Assembly (NCBI GenBank): GCA_035626235.1
Contig: DASPOB010000037.1
Span: 1 to 5,633 of the forward strand
Direction: 5' to 3'
Source: DATFYP01 sp035626235
GTDB lineage: Archaea > Thermoproteota > Nitrososphaeria > Nitrososphaerales > Gagatemarchaeaceae
Length of the DNA: 5,633 bases
Of the stretch, positions 1-5,077 are shown one piece after another; position 1 is the first letter of the stretch; each line of letters opens with the position of its first letter. The translations under genes and the position numbers were made by a program. The notes under the pieces were generated by a model. The model did not search any database and was not told where the DNA came from. It saw nothing but the letters and a program-made list of their open reading frames with translations.

Positions 1-180
1 CCCGACCTCGTAGGCTCTGAAGAACTGCTTCGACGAGTTCCATAGGGCGTAGGTAAGCGGAGGAATCGCGACCAAAGACCTCAGACTAAACACAAACAGA
101 CATACGGCCAGACTAACAGAGGAGGCAAGCATCAGAAGGAAGTATCCGTTCAAGACCGCGCCTGACTTTGCCCGATTCAT
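1..180 (-). CDS. N-terminal part of an unknown membrane protein (runs off the left edge)
   Basis: Reading the minus strand from the ATG at 180 gives 60 codons without a stop up to the window edge, so the gene is partial at its 3' end. The only upstream in-frame codons before a TAG (222-220) contain no other start, which fixes the ATG. A purine-rich GAGGAG lies 8 nt before it and is a good Shine-Dalgarno site. The protein has a short basic N-terminus (Arg3, Lys5), then a hydrophobic stretch at about residues 12-33 that fits a signal anchor or first transmembrane helix. A second shorter apolar segment follows at about 35-47, then a more polar part with Lys51 and Arg55. I do not recognise the family and assign no function. 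It is transcribed divergently from egsA. An Arg-rich reading in another frame (113-358, minus) overlaps it and looks like chance. Confidence 0.6.
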   Translation of the reverse strand, partial: MNRAKSGAVLNGYFLLMLASSVSLAVCLFVFSLRSLVAIPPLTYALWNSSKQFFRAYEVG

Positions 181-186
181 TCGATA

Positions 187-194
187 CTCTCCTC
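187..194 (-). promoter_or_regulatory. Ribosome binding site of the left-edge membrane protein
   Basis: On the minus strand GAGGAGAG precedes the ATG at 180; the GAGGAG core ends 8 nt before it. It matches the anti-Shine-Dalgarno tail of 16S rRNA. It supports this start, and it differs from most of the other genes here, which have no such site. I see no convincing TATA box for this gene; the only AT-rich stretch upstream is weak, near 221-230. Confidence 0.5.
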
Positions 195-264
195 GGTTTG
201 GATTGACGCTTTGAGCAGACTAAGCCATTTGTCCTGACCCTGAACCCCCACGCTCGCCCTCTCT

Positions 265-299
265 GCGGGGCTCTGCCCCTCCACCCAGGCGCGGGGCTC
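265..299. repeat. GC-rich direct repeat with a short hairpin in the divergent intergenic region
   Basis: The 9-mer GCGGGGCTC occurs twice in the same direction, at 265-273 and 291-299. The first copy also takes part in an inverted repeat, GGGGC (267-271) and GCCCC (275-279), with a 3-nt loop. No T-run follows on either strand, so an intrinsic terminator is unlikely. The element lies between two divergent genes, about 100 nt upstream of the egsA promoter. It could be an operator, part of a small RNA, or simply low-complexity GC-rich DNA. The rest of 181-403 shows nothing else that I can name. Confidence 0.35.
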
Positions 300-373
300 C
301 ACGAAGCGACGATGCAATTGCTGCCCGCCTCCAAGGAGACCTCTCGAGTTACAACCATCCCTCCCTCGTCGAG

Positions 374-381
374 CTTAAATC
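374..381 (+). promoter_or_regulatory. TATA box of egsA
   Basis: CTTAAATC stands out in GC-rich DNA. Its centre is about 27 nt before the GTG at 404, the spacing expected between an archaeal TATA box and a transcription start. This would put the first transcribed base at or next to the GTG, giving a leaderless mRNA, or a leader of about 20 nt if the ATG at 425 is used. Confidence 0.55.
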
Positions 382-403
382 AACATCTTCATCCTCCGGA
401 AAC

Positions 404-1444
404 GTGGACTCCGCATCTCATCTCATGGAGCTCCCAACCAAGGTCCTAATCGGAGATGGAGTTCTCTCGCACTTGGGAGAGTTCGTCCGCGAGTCGGCAG
501 GGAGAAAGAAGATTGTCGTGGCCGCGGGGTCCAATGTCCTGACGAAGGTTAGGGACACGGTCGACTCCTCCCTGCGCGGAAAGGCGTACTGGGTGGAGGT
601 GTCGGCGCCCGACCTGGCCAACGTCCGGAAAGTGATGAAGGCGGCCTCAGACACTTGCTGCATCGTGGGAGTCGGCGGAGGCAAGAGCGTCGACGTAGGA
701 AAGCTGGCAGCGTTCAGGAAGTCCCTGCCATTCTACTCCGTGCCAACGAGCGCCTCTCACGACGGCATCTCGAGCCCCTTCGCCTCAATCAGGGGCCTCG
801 ACAAGCCCTACTCCCTCAAAGCCAAGCCGCCCCTAGGCATCCTCGCCGACGTGGGGGTCATCTGTTCCGCCCCGCGGAGGCTGCTCGCATCTGGATGTGG
901 CGACCTAGTCTCGAAGCTTACGGCCGTCCGCGACTGGCAGCTTGCGCACAGGGAGACAGGGGAGTACTATGGCAGTTACGCGGCCAACCTCGCACTGATG
1001 AGCGCTGACGTCGTTATTGAAGGCTCCAGACGGCTGGGAAGTTTCGGCAAGGACAGCGTCAGGGACTTGGTCGAAGCCCTGATTAGCACTGGGGTCGCCG
1101 CGGGAATAGCCGGCAGTTCGCGTCCGTGCAGCGGGTCCGAGCACCTGTTCAGCCACTACTTGGACCTCATCGCGCCAGGAAGGGGCCTCCACGGAGAGAA
1201 GTGCGGGCTCGGGACAATAATGATGGCGAAGCTGCAGAAGGGAGACTGGGAGGTCGTGCGGGCCGCCCTGAAGAACGTTCACGCCCCTGTCACGGCCGCG
1301 GAACTGGGACTCAAGGAAGACCTGGTCGTCGAGGCTCTAGTGCGAGCGAGTTCGATCAGACCCGAACGTTATACTGTGCTGTCGAAATTCAAGCTTGACA
1401 GGCAGAAGAGCATGTCTCTCGCTGGTTCAACGGGTGTGATCTAG
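404..1444 (+). CDS. egsA: sn-glycerol-1-phosphate dehydrogenase
   Basis: This cytoplasmic enzyme reduces dihydroxyacetone phosphate to sn-glycerol-1-phosphate with NAD(P)H, the first committed step towards archaeal ether lipids. The 346-residue protein is about the usual length. It has the nucleotide-binding GVGGGKSVD (89-97), SHDGISSP (118-125) of the substrate pocket, SGCGD (163-167), and EHLFSH and HGEKCG (246-268). By family comparison Asp167, His247 and His263 are the likely metal ligands (Zn in the family), with His251 close by. The GTG start is chosen because it lies about 27 nt after a TATA box. An in-frame ATG at 425, giving MELPTK, is an equally reasonable start from family length, and neither has a clear Shine-Dalgarno site. 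The gene ends in TAG, sharing four bases with the end of the convergent FKBP gene. All key residues are intact and identification is firm; only the start is uncertain. Confidence 0.95.
   Translation: MDSASHLMELPTKVLIGDGVLSHLGEFVRESAGRKKIVVAAGSNVLTKVRDTVDSSLRGKAYWVEVSAPDLANVRKVMKAASDTCCIVGVGGGKSVDVGKLAAFRKSLPFYSVPTSASHDGISSPFASIRGLDKPYSLKAKPPLGILADVGVICSAPRRLLASGCGDLVSKLTAVRDWQLAHRETGEYYGSYAANLALMSADVVIEGSRRLGSFGKDSVRDLVEALISTGVAAGIAGSSRPCSGSEHLFSHYLDLIAPGRGLHGEKCGLGTIMMAKLQKGDWEVVRAALKNVHAPVTAAELGLKEDLVVEALVRASSIRPERYTVLSKFKLDRQKSMSLAGSTGVI
1441..1444. other. Palindromic CTAG shared as stop codon by two convergent genes
   Basis: On the plus strand TAG at 1442-1444 ends egsA. On the minus strand TAG at 1443-1441 ends the FKBP gene. 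The four-base palindrome CTAG contains both, so the two coding regions meet tail to tail with a 4-bp overlap. There is no room for a separate terminator between them. Confidence 0.9.
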
Positions 1445-2241
1445 GAAACCTTCGGCGCTGCAGGCTGCCTCTTCTTCCGCGGCCTTGGCGCCCCTTCCCT
1501 CTTCGGAGCGGGCTCTCCTACCTTCGGCTCCTGCTTGGGCTCCGGTCTGACCTCCGGCTTCGGGTTCACGAACTTCTCGACGAAGGTCACGCCCGTCGTG
1601 CTAGGGACGAATTTGAAGACGTCCGAGGAAATCCCTCTCTTGATTATCTGAAGCCCTTCGGCCAGGAACAGGTCCTCGGGAATTGCGACTTCCATCTCCT
1701 CCCCCCTGCGGGTAAAGGTGACCTTGCCCCCTTCTCCCGCGAACCTCCTGTCGATTAGCGCCCTCGTCTTGTCGTCGTCCCCTTCGACCTTCTTCAGGAC
1801 CTCGAAATCGTAGACGATGGACTTGCCCGCCAGCCTGTGGTTGAAGTCGACCTGGGCCCTCCCGGAGCCGATGAAGCGGACGATGCCTACCCTGTTCTCG
1901 ACTTCGATTTCGTCGCCCACGGTCAGCTCGTCGGCCTTGTCCCCGAACTTCCTGAGCGGGATCATCCTCGTCTGCGTGGGGTCCCTATTTCCGAACGCCT
2001 TCTCCGGCGGAAGCTCGATCTCCCTCTTCTGGCCTACATTCATCGCCTTCACTTCGTCGTCCAGTCCCGAAATCAGCCACCCTTCGCCGACTGCGACGAG
2101 CCTCGGCCCGTACTTGCGGGTAGCGTCGTAGACGTTCAGCCTCTTCGCTTCATCTTCGGCTGTCGTCTCTATGACCTCCCCGGTGTCCTTCACCTTCGCA
2201 GTGTAGTTCGCGAAGATAAGAACGCCCTTTTCGAGTGGCAT
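1441..2241 (-). CDS. Long SlyD-like FKBP peptidyl-prolyl cis-trans isomerase with a basic, proline-rich tail
   Basis: The protein should catalyse prolyl isomerisation and act as a folding chaperone in the cytoplasm; no signal peptide or membrane segment is seen. The 266 residues fall into four parts. The FKBP core includes Tyr13 in ANYTAKVKD and the block from GEGWLISGL (52-60) to EKAFGN (80-85). An insert-in-flap domain spans about 86-130, and the core returns with VDFNHRLAG (131-139), the SlyD-type signature. A further domain at about 155-225 is typical of long archaeal FKBPs. A disordered-looking tail at 226-266 holds 11 Pro and 12 Lys/Arg in 41 residues. The ATG at 2241 has no Shine-Dalgarno site, but a TATA box lies about 30 nt upstream, so the gene can be transcribed separately although it is only 38 bp after the aminotransferase gene. 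The role of the tail is unknown. Confidence 0.92.
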   Translation of the reverse strand: MPLEKGVLIFANYTAKVKDTGEVIETTAEDEAKRLNVYDATRKYGPRLVAVGEGWLISGLDDEVKAMNVGQKREIELPPEKAFGNRDPTQTRMIPLRKFGDKADELTVGDEIEVENRVGIVRFIGSGRAQVDFNHRLAGKSIVYDFEVLKKVEGDDDKTRALIDRRFAGEGGKVTFTRRGEEMEVAIPEDLFLAEGLQIIKRGISSDVFKFVPSTTGVTFVEKFVNPKPEVRPEPKQEPKVGEPAPKREGAPRPRKKRQPAAPKVS

Positions 2242-2268
2242 TTGCTTCGAACTGCCCTAGCTCTTGGG

Positions 2269-2276
2269 TTTATAGC
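2269..2276 (-). promoter_or_regulatory. TATA box of the FKBP gene
   Basis: The minus strand reads CTATAAAC here, centred about 30 nt before the ATG at 2241. Transcription would begin only a few bases before the start codon. The box lies in the 38-bp gap after the aminotransferase stop codon (2282-2280), so the FKBP gene probably has its own promoter besides any read-through from the two upstream genes. Confidence 0.6.
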
Positions 2277-2279
2277 CTT

Positions 2280-3380
2280 TCAAGCGTGTTGGAGCTTCTG
2301 AAGGGTTTCCCCGACCGCCTTCAGGGTCCTGTCGACATAGCCGCCGTTGATTTGTCCCATGCATCCTATTCTGAACACTTTGCCCTTGAAGGGCCCGAAG
2401 CCGCCTGCCACCACGATACCCTTGTCCTGGGACATGCTCTTCCTGAACTGGGAGTCGTCCACTCCGGGGGGATAGTAGGTTGCAATCACAGTCTTCGACC
2501 TGACATCAGGACTGGCAACTGCCCGAAGTCCCAACTTAGCGACGCCGTCGTAGATGGCCTTCGACATCTCGTCGTGCCGCTGGACCCTCTTCGTCCAGCC
2601 TTCCTCTATGAACTCCTTCAGCGCCTCGTCCATTGCGTAGTAGAGCGGAAGCGCGGGCGTGAACGGTGTCTCCCCGTTCGCTCCGTATTCTAGGTACCTT
2701 GGGATGTCGAAGTAGCGGGTCTTCGGGGGGGATGTCTTCAGGAAGTCGACAACCTTGCTGCTCACGGAAAGCAGGGCAAGCCCGGGCGGTGCCGCGATGC
2801 ACTTCTGGCTCCCGGTGACGCACATGTCGATCCCCCACTCGTCAACGGGAATCGCGTACCCCCCGAGGCTCGAGATTGCATCGATGACGGCGAAGGCCCC
2901 GTGGTCCCTCGCCATCCGCGAGGCTTCGCGGGCATAGGGAGCCGTGACCCCTGTGCTAGTCTCGTTGTGTACCAGGAACAATGCCTTGAATCTCCCCGCC
3001 TTGGTCATGGCATCCTGGAGGTCGCTGAGCGGAGGGACCTTGCCGAATTCGGACTTCACCTGAACCGCTTTGCCTCCGGCGAGCTCCACAGTCTCGGCCA
3101 GTCTGCTGCTGAACTCCCCAAAGACCGGGACGATGGCAGTGTCGCCGGGCCTGATCAGGTTGAAGACTGCGGTCTCCACCCCGCCCGTCCCCGAGCATGA
3201 AAGGACCAGCACCTCACCCTTCGTCTGGAAAAGCTGCCTGGCCTTCCCCAGAAGCCCCCCGTAAAGCTGCCTGAACGCGTCGCCTCTGTGGTTTATGATA
3301 GGCCTCAGCATCGCCTGCATGACCCGCGGAGAAACGTTGGTGGGGCCCGGCAGCATGATCAGCTTCTGTTCCGAACTCAT
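2280..3380 (-). CDS. Class V PLP-dependent aminotransferase (alanine/serine-glyoxylate or -pyruvate type)
   Basis: This is a fold-type I PLP enzyme of the alanine-glyoxylate/serine-pyruvate aminotransferase group. It probably moves an amino group from alanine or serine to glyoxylate or a similar acceptor in the cytoplasm. Counted from the ATG at 3380 (366 aa), LPGPTNVSP is near residues 10-18, SGTGG (63-67) should hold the PLP phosphate, Asp167 in VIDAISSLGG should pair with the pyridine nitrogen, Lys193 in TGSQK should form the Schiff base, and Arg337 in FRIGCMG should bind the substrate carboxylate. Length is normal. The start at 3380 is preferred because GGTGAT lies 4 nt before it; GTG (3389) and ATG (3386) in the same frame are alternatives adding two or three residues. 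The upstream NMN adenylyltransferase gene ends inside this ribosome binding site, so the two are probably translationally coupled. The exact substrate cannot be read from the sequence; ureidoglycine or phosphonate aminotransferases are less likely relatives. Confidence 0.88.
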   Translation of the reverse strand: MSSEQKLIMLPGPTNVSPRVMQAMLRPIINHRGDAFRQLYGGLLGKARQLFQTKGEVLVLSCSGTGGVETAVFNLIRPGDTAIVPVFGEFSSRLAETVELAGGKAVQVKSEFGKVPPLSDLQDAMTKAGRFKALFLVHNETSTGVTAPYAREASRMARDHGAFAVIDAISSLGGYAIPVDEWGIDMCVTGSQKCIAAPPGLALLSVSSKVVDFLKTSPPKTRYFDIPRYLEYGANGETPFTPALPLYYAMDEALKEFIEEGWTKRVQRHDEMSKAIYDGVAKLGLRAVASPDVRSKTVIATYYPPGVDDSQFRKSMSQDKGIVVAGGFGPFKGKVFRIGCMGQINGGYVDRTLKAVGETLQKLQHA

Positions 3381-3384
3381 TGGC

Positions 3385-3392
3385 ATCACCCC
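3385..3392 (-). promoter_or_regulatory. Shine-Dalgarno site of the aminotransferase, overlapping the upstream stop codon
   Basis: The minus strand reads GGGGTGAT, then GCCA, then the ATG at 3380. GGTGAT matches the complement of the 16S rRNA tail and sits 4 nt before this ATG, which decides the start. The TGA stop of the NMN adenylyltransferase gene (3388-3386) lies inside the site, a layout typical of translational coupling. Confidence 0.65.
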
Positions 3393-3910
3393 GAAATGTC
3401 TCCCTTTATTAGCTCTCGAACCCTCTCAACGCCCCCGAAATTCCTCACCAGCTTCGCGACCTGGGGAGGCACGAGGCTCTCCCAGTCCTTCCTCTCGAGT
3501 ATCCTGTCCCTGACGTTCGTTGCCGAGTACTTCTTCCTGTCAAGGTAGGGGACCGCTCTGACCACGATCCGCTCTTCCTTGAAGAGGAGATGCGTCAATG
3601 AATCGTTGGTGAACACGATGTCGAACTTCGGGACCATCGACTCGACCGACGAGACCCACACGGAGTGGGAATCCGCGTCAGGAATGGGAATGGCCATCCA
3701 CTTCGATGGGTCCACCCCGTTCTCGTCAAGTGCGCTTTTGATCATGGAGATCCGTTCGCTCGCCGTAAAGGGGTTGTCCCTTTCATGGCTCCTCTGAGAG
3801 CTCCCGACCACAACGTACAGGTAATCGACTCTCTTCAGCGCGAACTCGACTGCCGCCAGGTGGCCGTAATGAAACGGCTGGAACCGGCCGACCAGCAGAC
3901 CGACTCGCAA
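3386..3910 (-). CDS. Nicotinamide-nucleotide adenylyltransferase (archaeal NadM type)
   Basis: The enzyme joins NMN (or nicotinate mononucleotide) and ATP to give NAD (or its acid form) and pyrophosphate in the cytoplasm. From the TTG at 3910 the protein has 174 residues, the normal size for this compact nucleotidyltransferase family. It opens directly with the first beta strand, MRVGLLVGRF, then QPFHYGH, in which His14-x-x-His17 is the HxGH catalytic motif. NPFTASERISMI (46-57) and SATNVR (129-134), the second nucleotide-binding motif, follow in the expected order. An ATG at 3973 would add 21 residues, but that extension contains the TATA box, is unlike the family and precedes the conserved start, so TTG is preferred. 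The gene is first in a minus-strand unit, followed without a gap by the aminotransferase gene, and is divergent from the RNA cyclase gene. Family assignment is firm; the start is an inference. Confidence 0.9.
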   Translation of the reverse strand: MRVGLLVGRFQPFHYGHLAAVEFALKRVDYLYVVVGSSQRSHERDNPFTASERISMIKSALDENGVDPSKWMAIPIPDADSHSVWVSSVESMVPKFDIVFTNDSLTHLLFKEERIVVRAVPYLDRKKYSATNVRDRILERKDWESLVPPQVAKLVRNFGGVERVRELIKGDISG

Positions 3911-3938
3911 GGCCCTTCGTTCCGCCGCCCCGTCGTGG

Positions 3939-3950
3939 TGTATATAAGAA
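3939..3950. promoter_or_regulatory. Shared bidirectional TATA region
   Basis: TATATA at 3941-3946, within TGTATATAAGAA, reads the same on both strands and is the strongest AT-rich element between the divergent genes. On the minus strand it is centred about 34 nt before the TTG of the NMN adenylyltransferase gene. On the plus strand it is centred about 41 nt before the TTG of the RNA cyclase gene; a weaker AAATAA (3949-3954) is closer. Both distances allow very short leaders. No other promoter-like element is seen in 3911-3984. Confidence 0.6.
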
Positions 3951-3984
3951 ATAACTGGGCGGCCCAGTCTCAAGTGGCACCGGG

Positions 3985-5031
3985 TTGTCGACTTCGGAAA
4001 TTGTGGAAGTGGACGGTTCCTACGGCGAAGGGGGAGGCCAGATTCTCAGAACGGCGGTGGGCTTCTCGGTCATCCTGGGCAAGCCGGTAGTGGTCTCCAA
4101 GATACGCGCCGGGAGGCAGGTGCCTGGCCTCAAGCAGCAGCATGTCTCAACGCTCCAGACCCTGGGCAGAATCTTTGGGGCGGAATTGCGAGGCGCCGAG
4201 ATTGGGTCCTCGGTAGTCTCCTTTGCCCCAGGCCGGATGGGAGCCTCCGTCGTCAAGGTAGACATGAAGACGGCAGCAAGCGTTACTCTCCTGCTACAGG
4301 CTGTAATACCAGCTGTCGCGCTCACGGGGTCTCGGGTTGCGCTTGACATAACAGGCGGAACTGACGTCCCTTGGAGCCCGACCTTCGATTACTTTTCCAG
4401 CGTTGTCAGGCGCGCGTACGCTCTCCTTGGAATTGAATTCGAAGTCACAGCATCTAGGCGTGGATACTACCCAAGGGGTGGCGGCAGGGTCACCGCGAGA
4501 GTTGAGCCGGCGACCGTCGTCAGGGCCGTCAGGCTCGGGAGGGGTGTCGGCTCCGCGAAGGTAGACCTCGCCAGCAGGTGCAGTCGTCTGCCGAGAAGTG
4601 TCGCGGAACGACAGATGGAGGCAATGGCCCGCTTCTTCTCGAATTCAGAGGTGAAAATAGGCGGCAGGACTGTCGGCGAGGAGGAGGCCGACTCGCCTGG
4701 GACGTCCGCCCTCGCCTCTGCCACTGACGGCGGGCGCCTGCTCGGTGCTGATGGGCTCGGAGCGAAGGGAAGACGTGCTGAAGAAGTCGGGGAAGAGACA
4801 GCGAAAAGCCTCGTGACCGCGCTTCGGTCCGGCGCGGCAATCGACTCGAATCTCGCCGATATGGTTGCCCCACTGCTCTCGCTCTCCAAGGGGGAATCCT
4901 CGCTGCTGGTCCCCCAGGTCTCGCTTCACCTCAAGACAGGGCTTCACGTCGCCAAGGTATTCACCGGGTGCGACTTCTCCTACGTCGAAGAGGGCAACGC
5001 CTATCTCGTGACAGTCAGTCCCGTTTCCTGA
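3985..5031 (+). CDS. rtcA: RNA 3'-terminal phosphate cyclase
   Basis: RtcA uses ATP to convert an RNA 3'-phosphate into a 2',3'-cyclic phosphate through an adenylated histidine. The 348 residues match the usual length. Visible in order are DGSYGEGGGQILRTA (10-24), PGLKQQHV (47-54), GGTDVPWSPTFDYF (124-137), RRGYYPRGGG (158-167), GADGLGAKG (254-262), LADMVAPLLSL (290-300) and HLKTG (315-319). His315 corresponds to the nucleotidylated histidine (His309 in E. coli); the Asn that often follows HLxT is Gly here. The TTG at 3985 is the most upstream start after the TATA region; GTG at 4003, giving MEVDGSYG, fits the usual family N-terminus and is a real alternative. Neither has a good Shine-Dalgarno site. 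The proteasome beta gene follows after 46 bp. No RtcB ligase gene is in the window, so the repair partner cannot be seen here. Confidence 0.93.
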   Translation: MSTSEIVEVDGSYGEGGGQILRTAVGFSVILGKPVVVSKIRAGRQVPGLKQQHVSTLQTLGRIFGAELRGAEIGSSVVSFAPGRMGASVVKVDMKTAASVTLLLQAVIPAVALTGSRVALDITGGTDVPWSPTFDYFSSVVRRAYALLGIEFEVTASRRGYYPRGGGRVTARVEPATVVRAVRLGRGVGSAKVDLASRCSRLPRSVAERQMEAMARFFSNSEVKIGGRTVGEEEADSPGTSALASATDGGRLLGADGLGAKGRRAEEVGEETAKSLVTALRSGAAIDSNLADMVAPLLSLSKGESSLLVPQVSLHLKTGLHVAKVFTGCDFSYVEEGNAYLVTVSPVS

Positions 5032-5038
5032 CACAACG

Positions 5039-5047
5039 CCTAAAAAG
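5039..5047 (+). promoter_or_regulatory. TATA-like box of the proteasome beta gene
   Basis: CCTAAAAAG is the only AT-rich element in the 46-bp gap after rtcA. Its centre is about 35 nt before the TTG at 5078, so transcription would start within about 10 nt of that codon. This favours TTG 5078 over ATG 5096 and suggests that the gene need not depend on read-through from rtcA. No terminator hairpin or T-run is seen in the gap. Confidence 0.45.
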
Positions 5048-5077
5048 GTGGAACTTGCCGCTCGGCGAAGAATTCAG

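Noticed and set aside
267..279. GC hairpin as an intrinsic terminator
   Set aside because: No T-run follows on either strand, and the element lies upstream of two divergent genes where no transcript should end.
113..358. Minus-strand reading frame of 81 codons across the left intergenic region
   Set aside because: It is Arg-rich with no recognisable motif, runs through the GC-rich repeat, has no good ribosome site and overlaps the better-supported membrane protein frame.
181..403. tRNA or other RNA gene in the intergenic region
   Set aside because: A GGGTTCAGGGTC-like stretch on the minus strand (about 233-244) recalled a T-arm, but no matching acceptor stem, anticodon arm or D-arm could be built around it.
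1837..2301. Plus-strand frame of 154 codons opposite the FKBP gene
   Set aside because: It is the antisense of a clearly conserved gene, and open antisense frames are common in GC-rich DNA. It shows no domain or motif.
3911..3973. N-terminal extension of the NMN adenylyltransferase from ATG 3973
   Set aside because: The extra 21 residues precede the family's normal first strand and their DNA contains the TATA box, so translation of this part is unlikely.
4467..5034. Two minus-strand frames (140 and 129 codons) opposite rtcA
   Set aside because: Both are Ser/Arg/Pro-rich readings of the complementary strand of a conserved gene with all its motifs intact.
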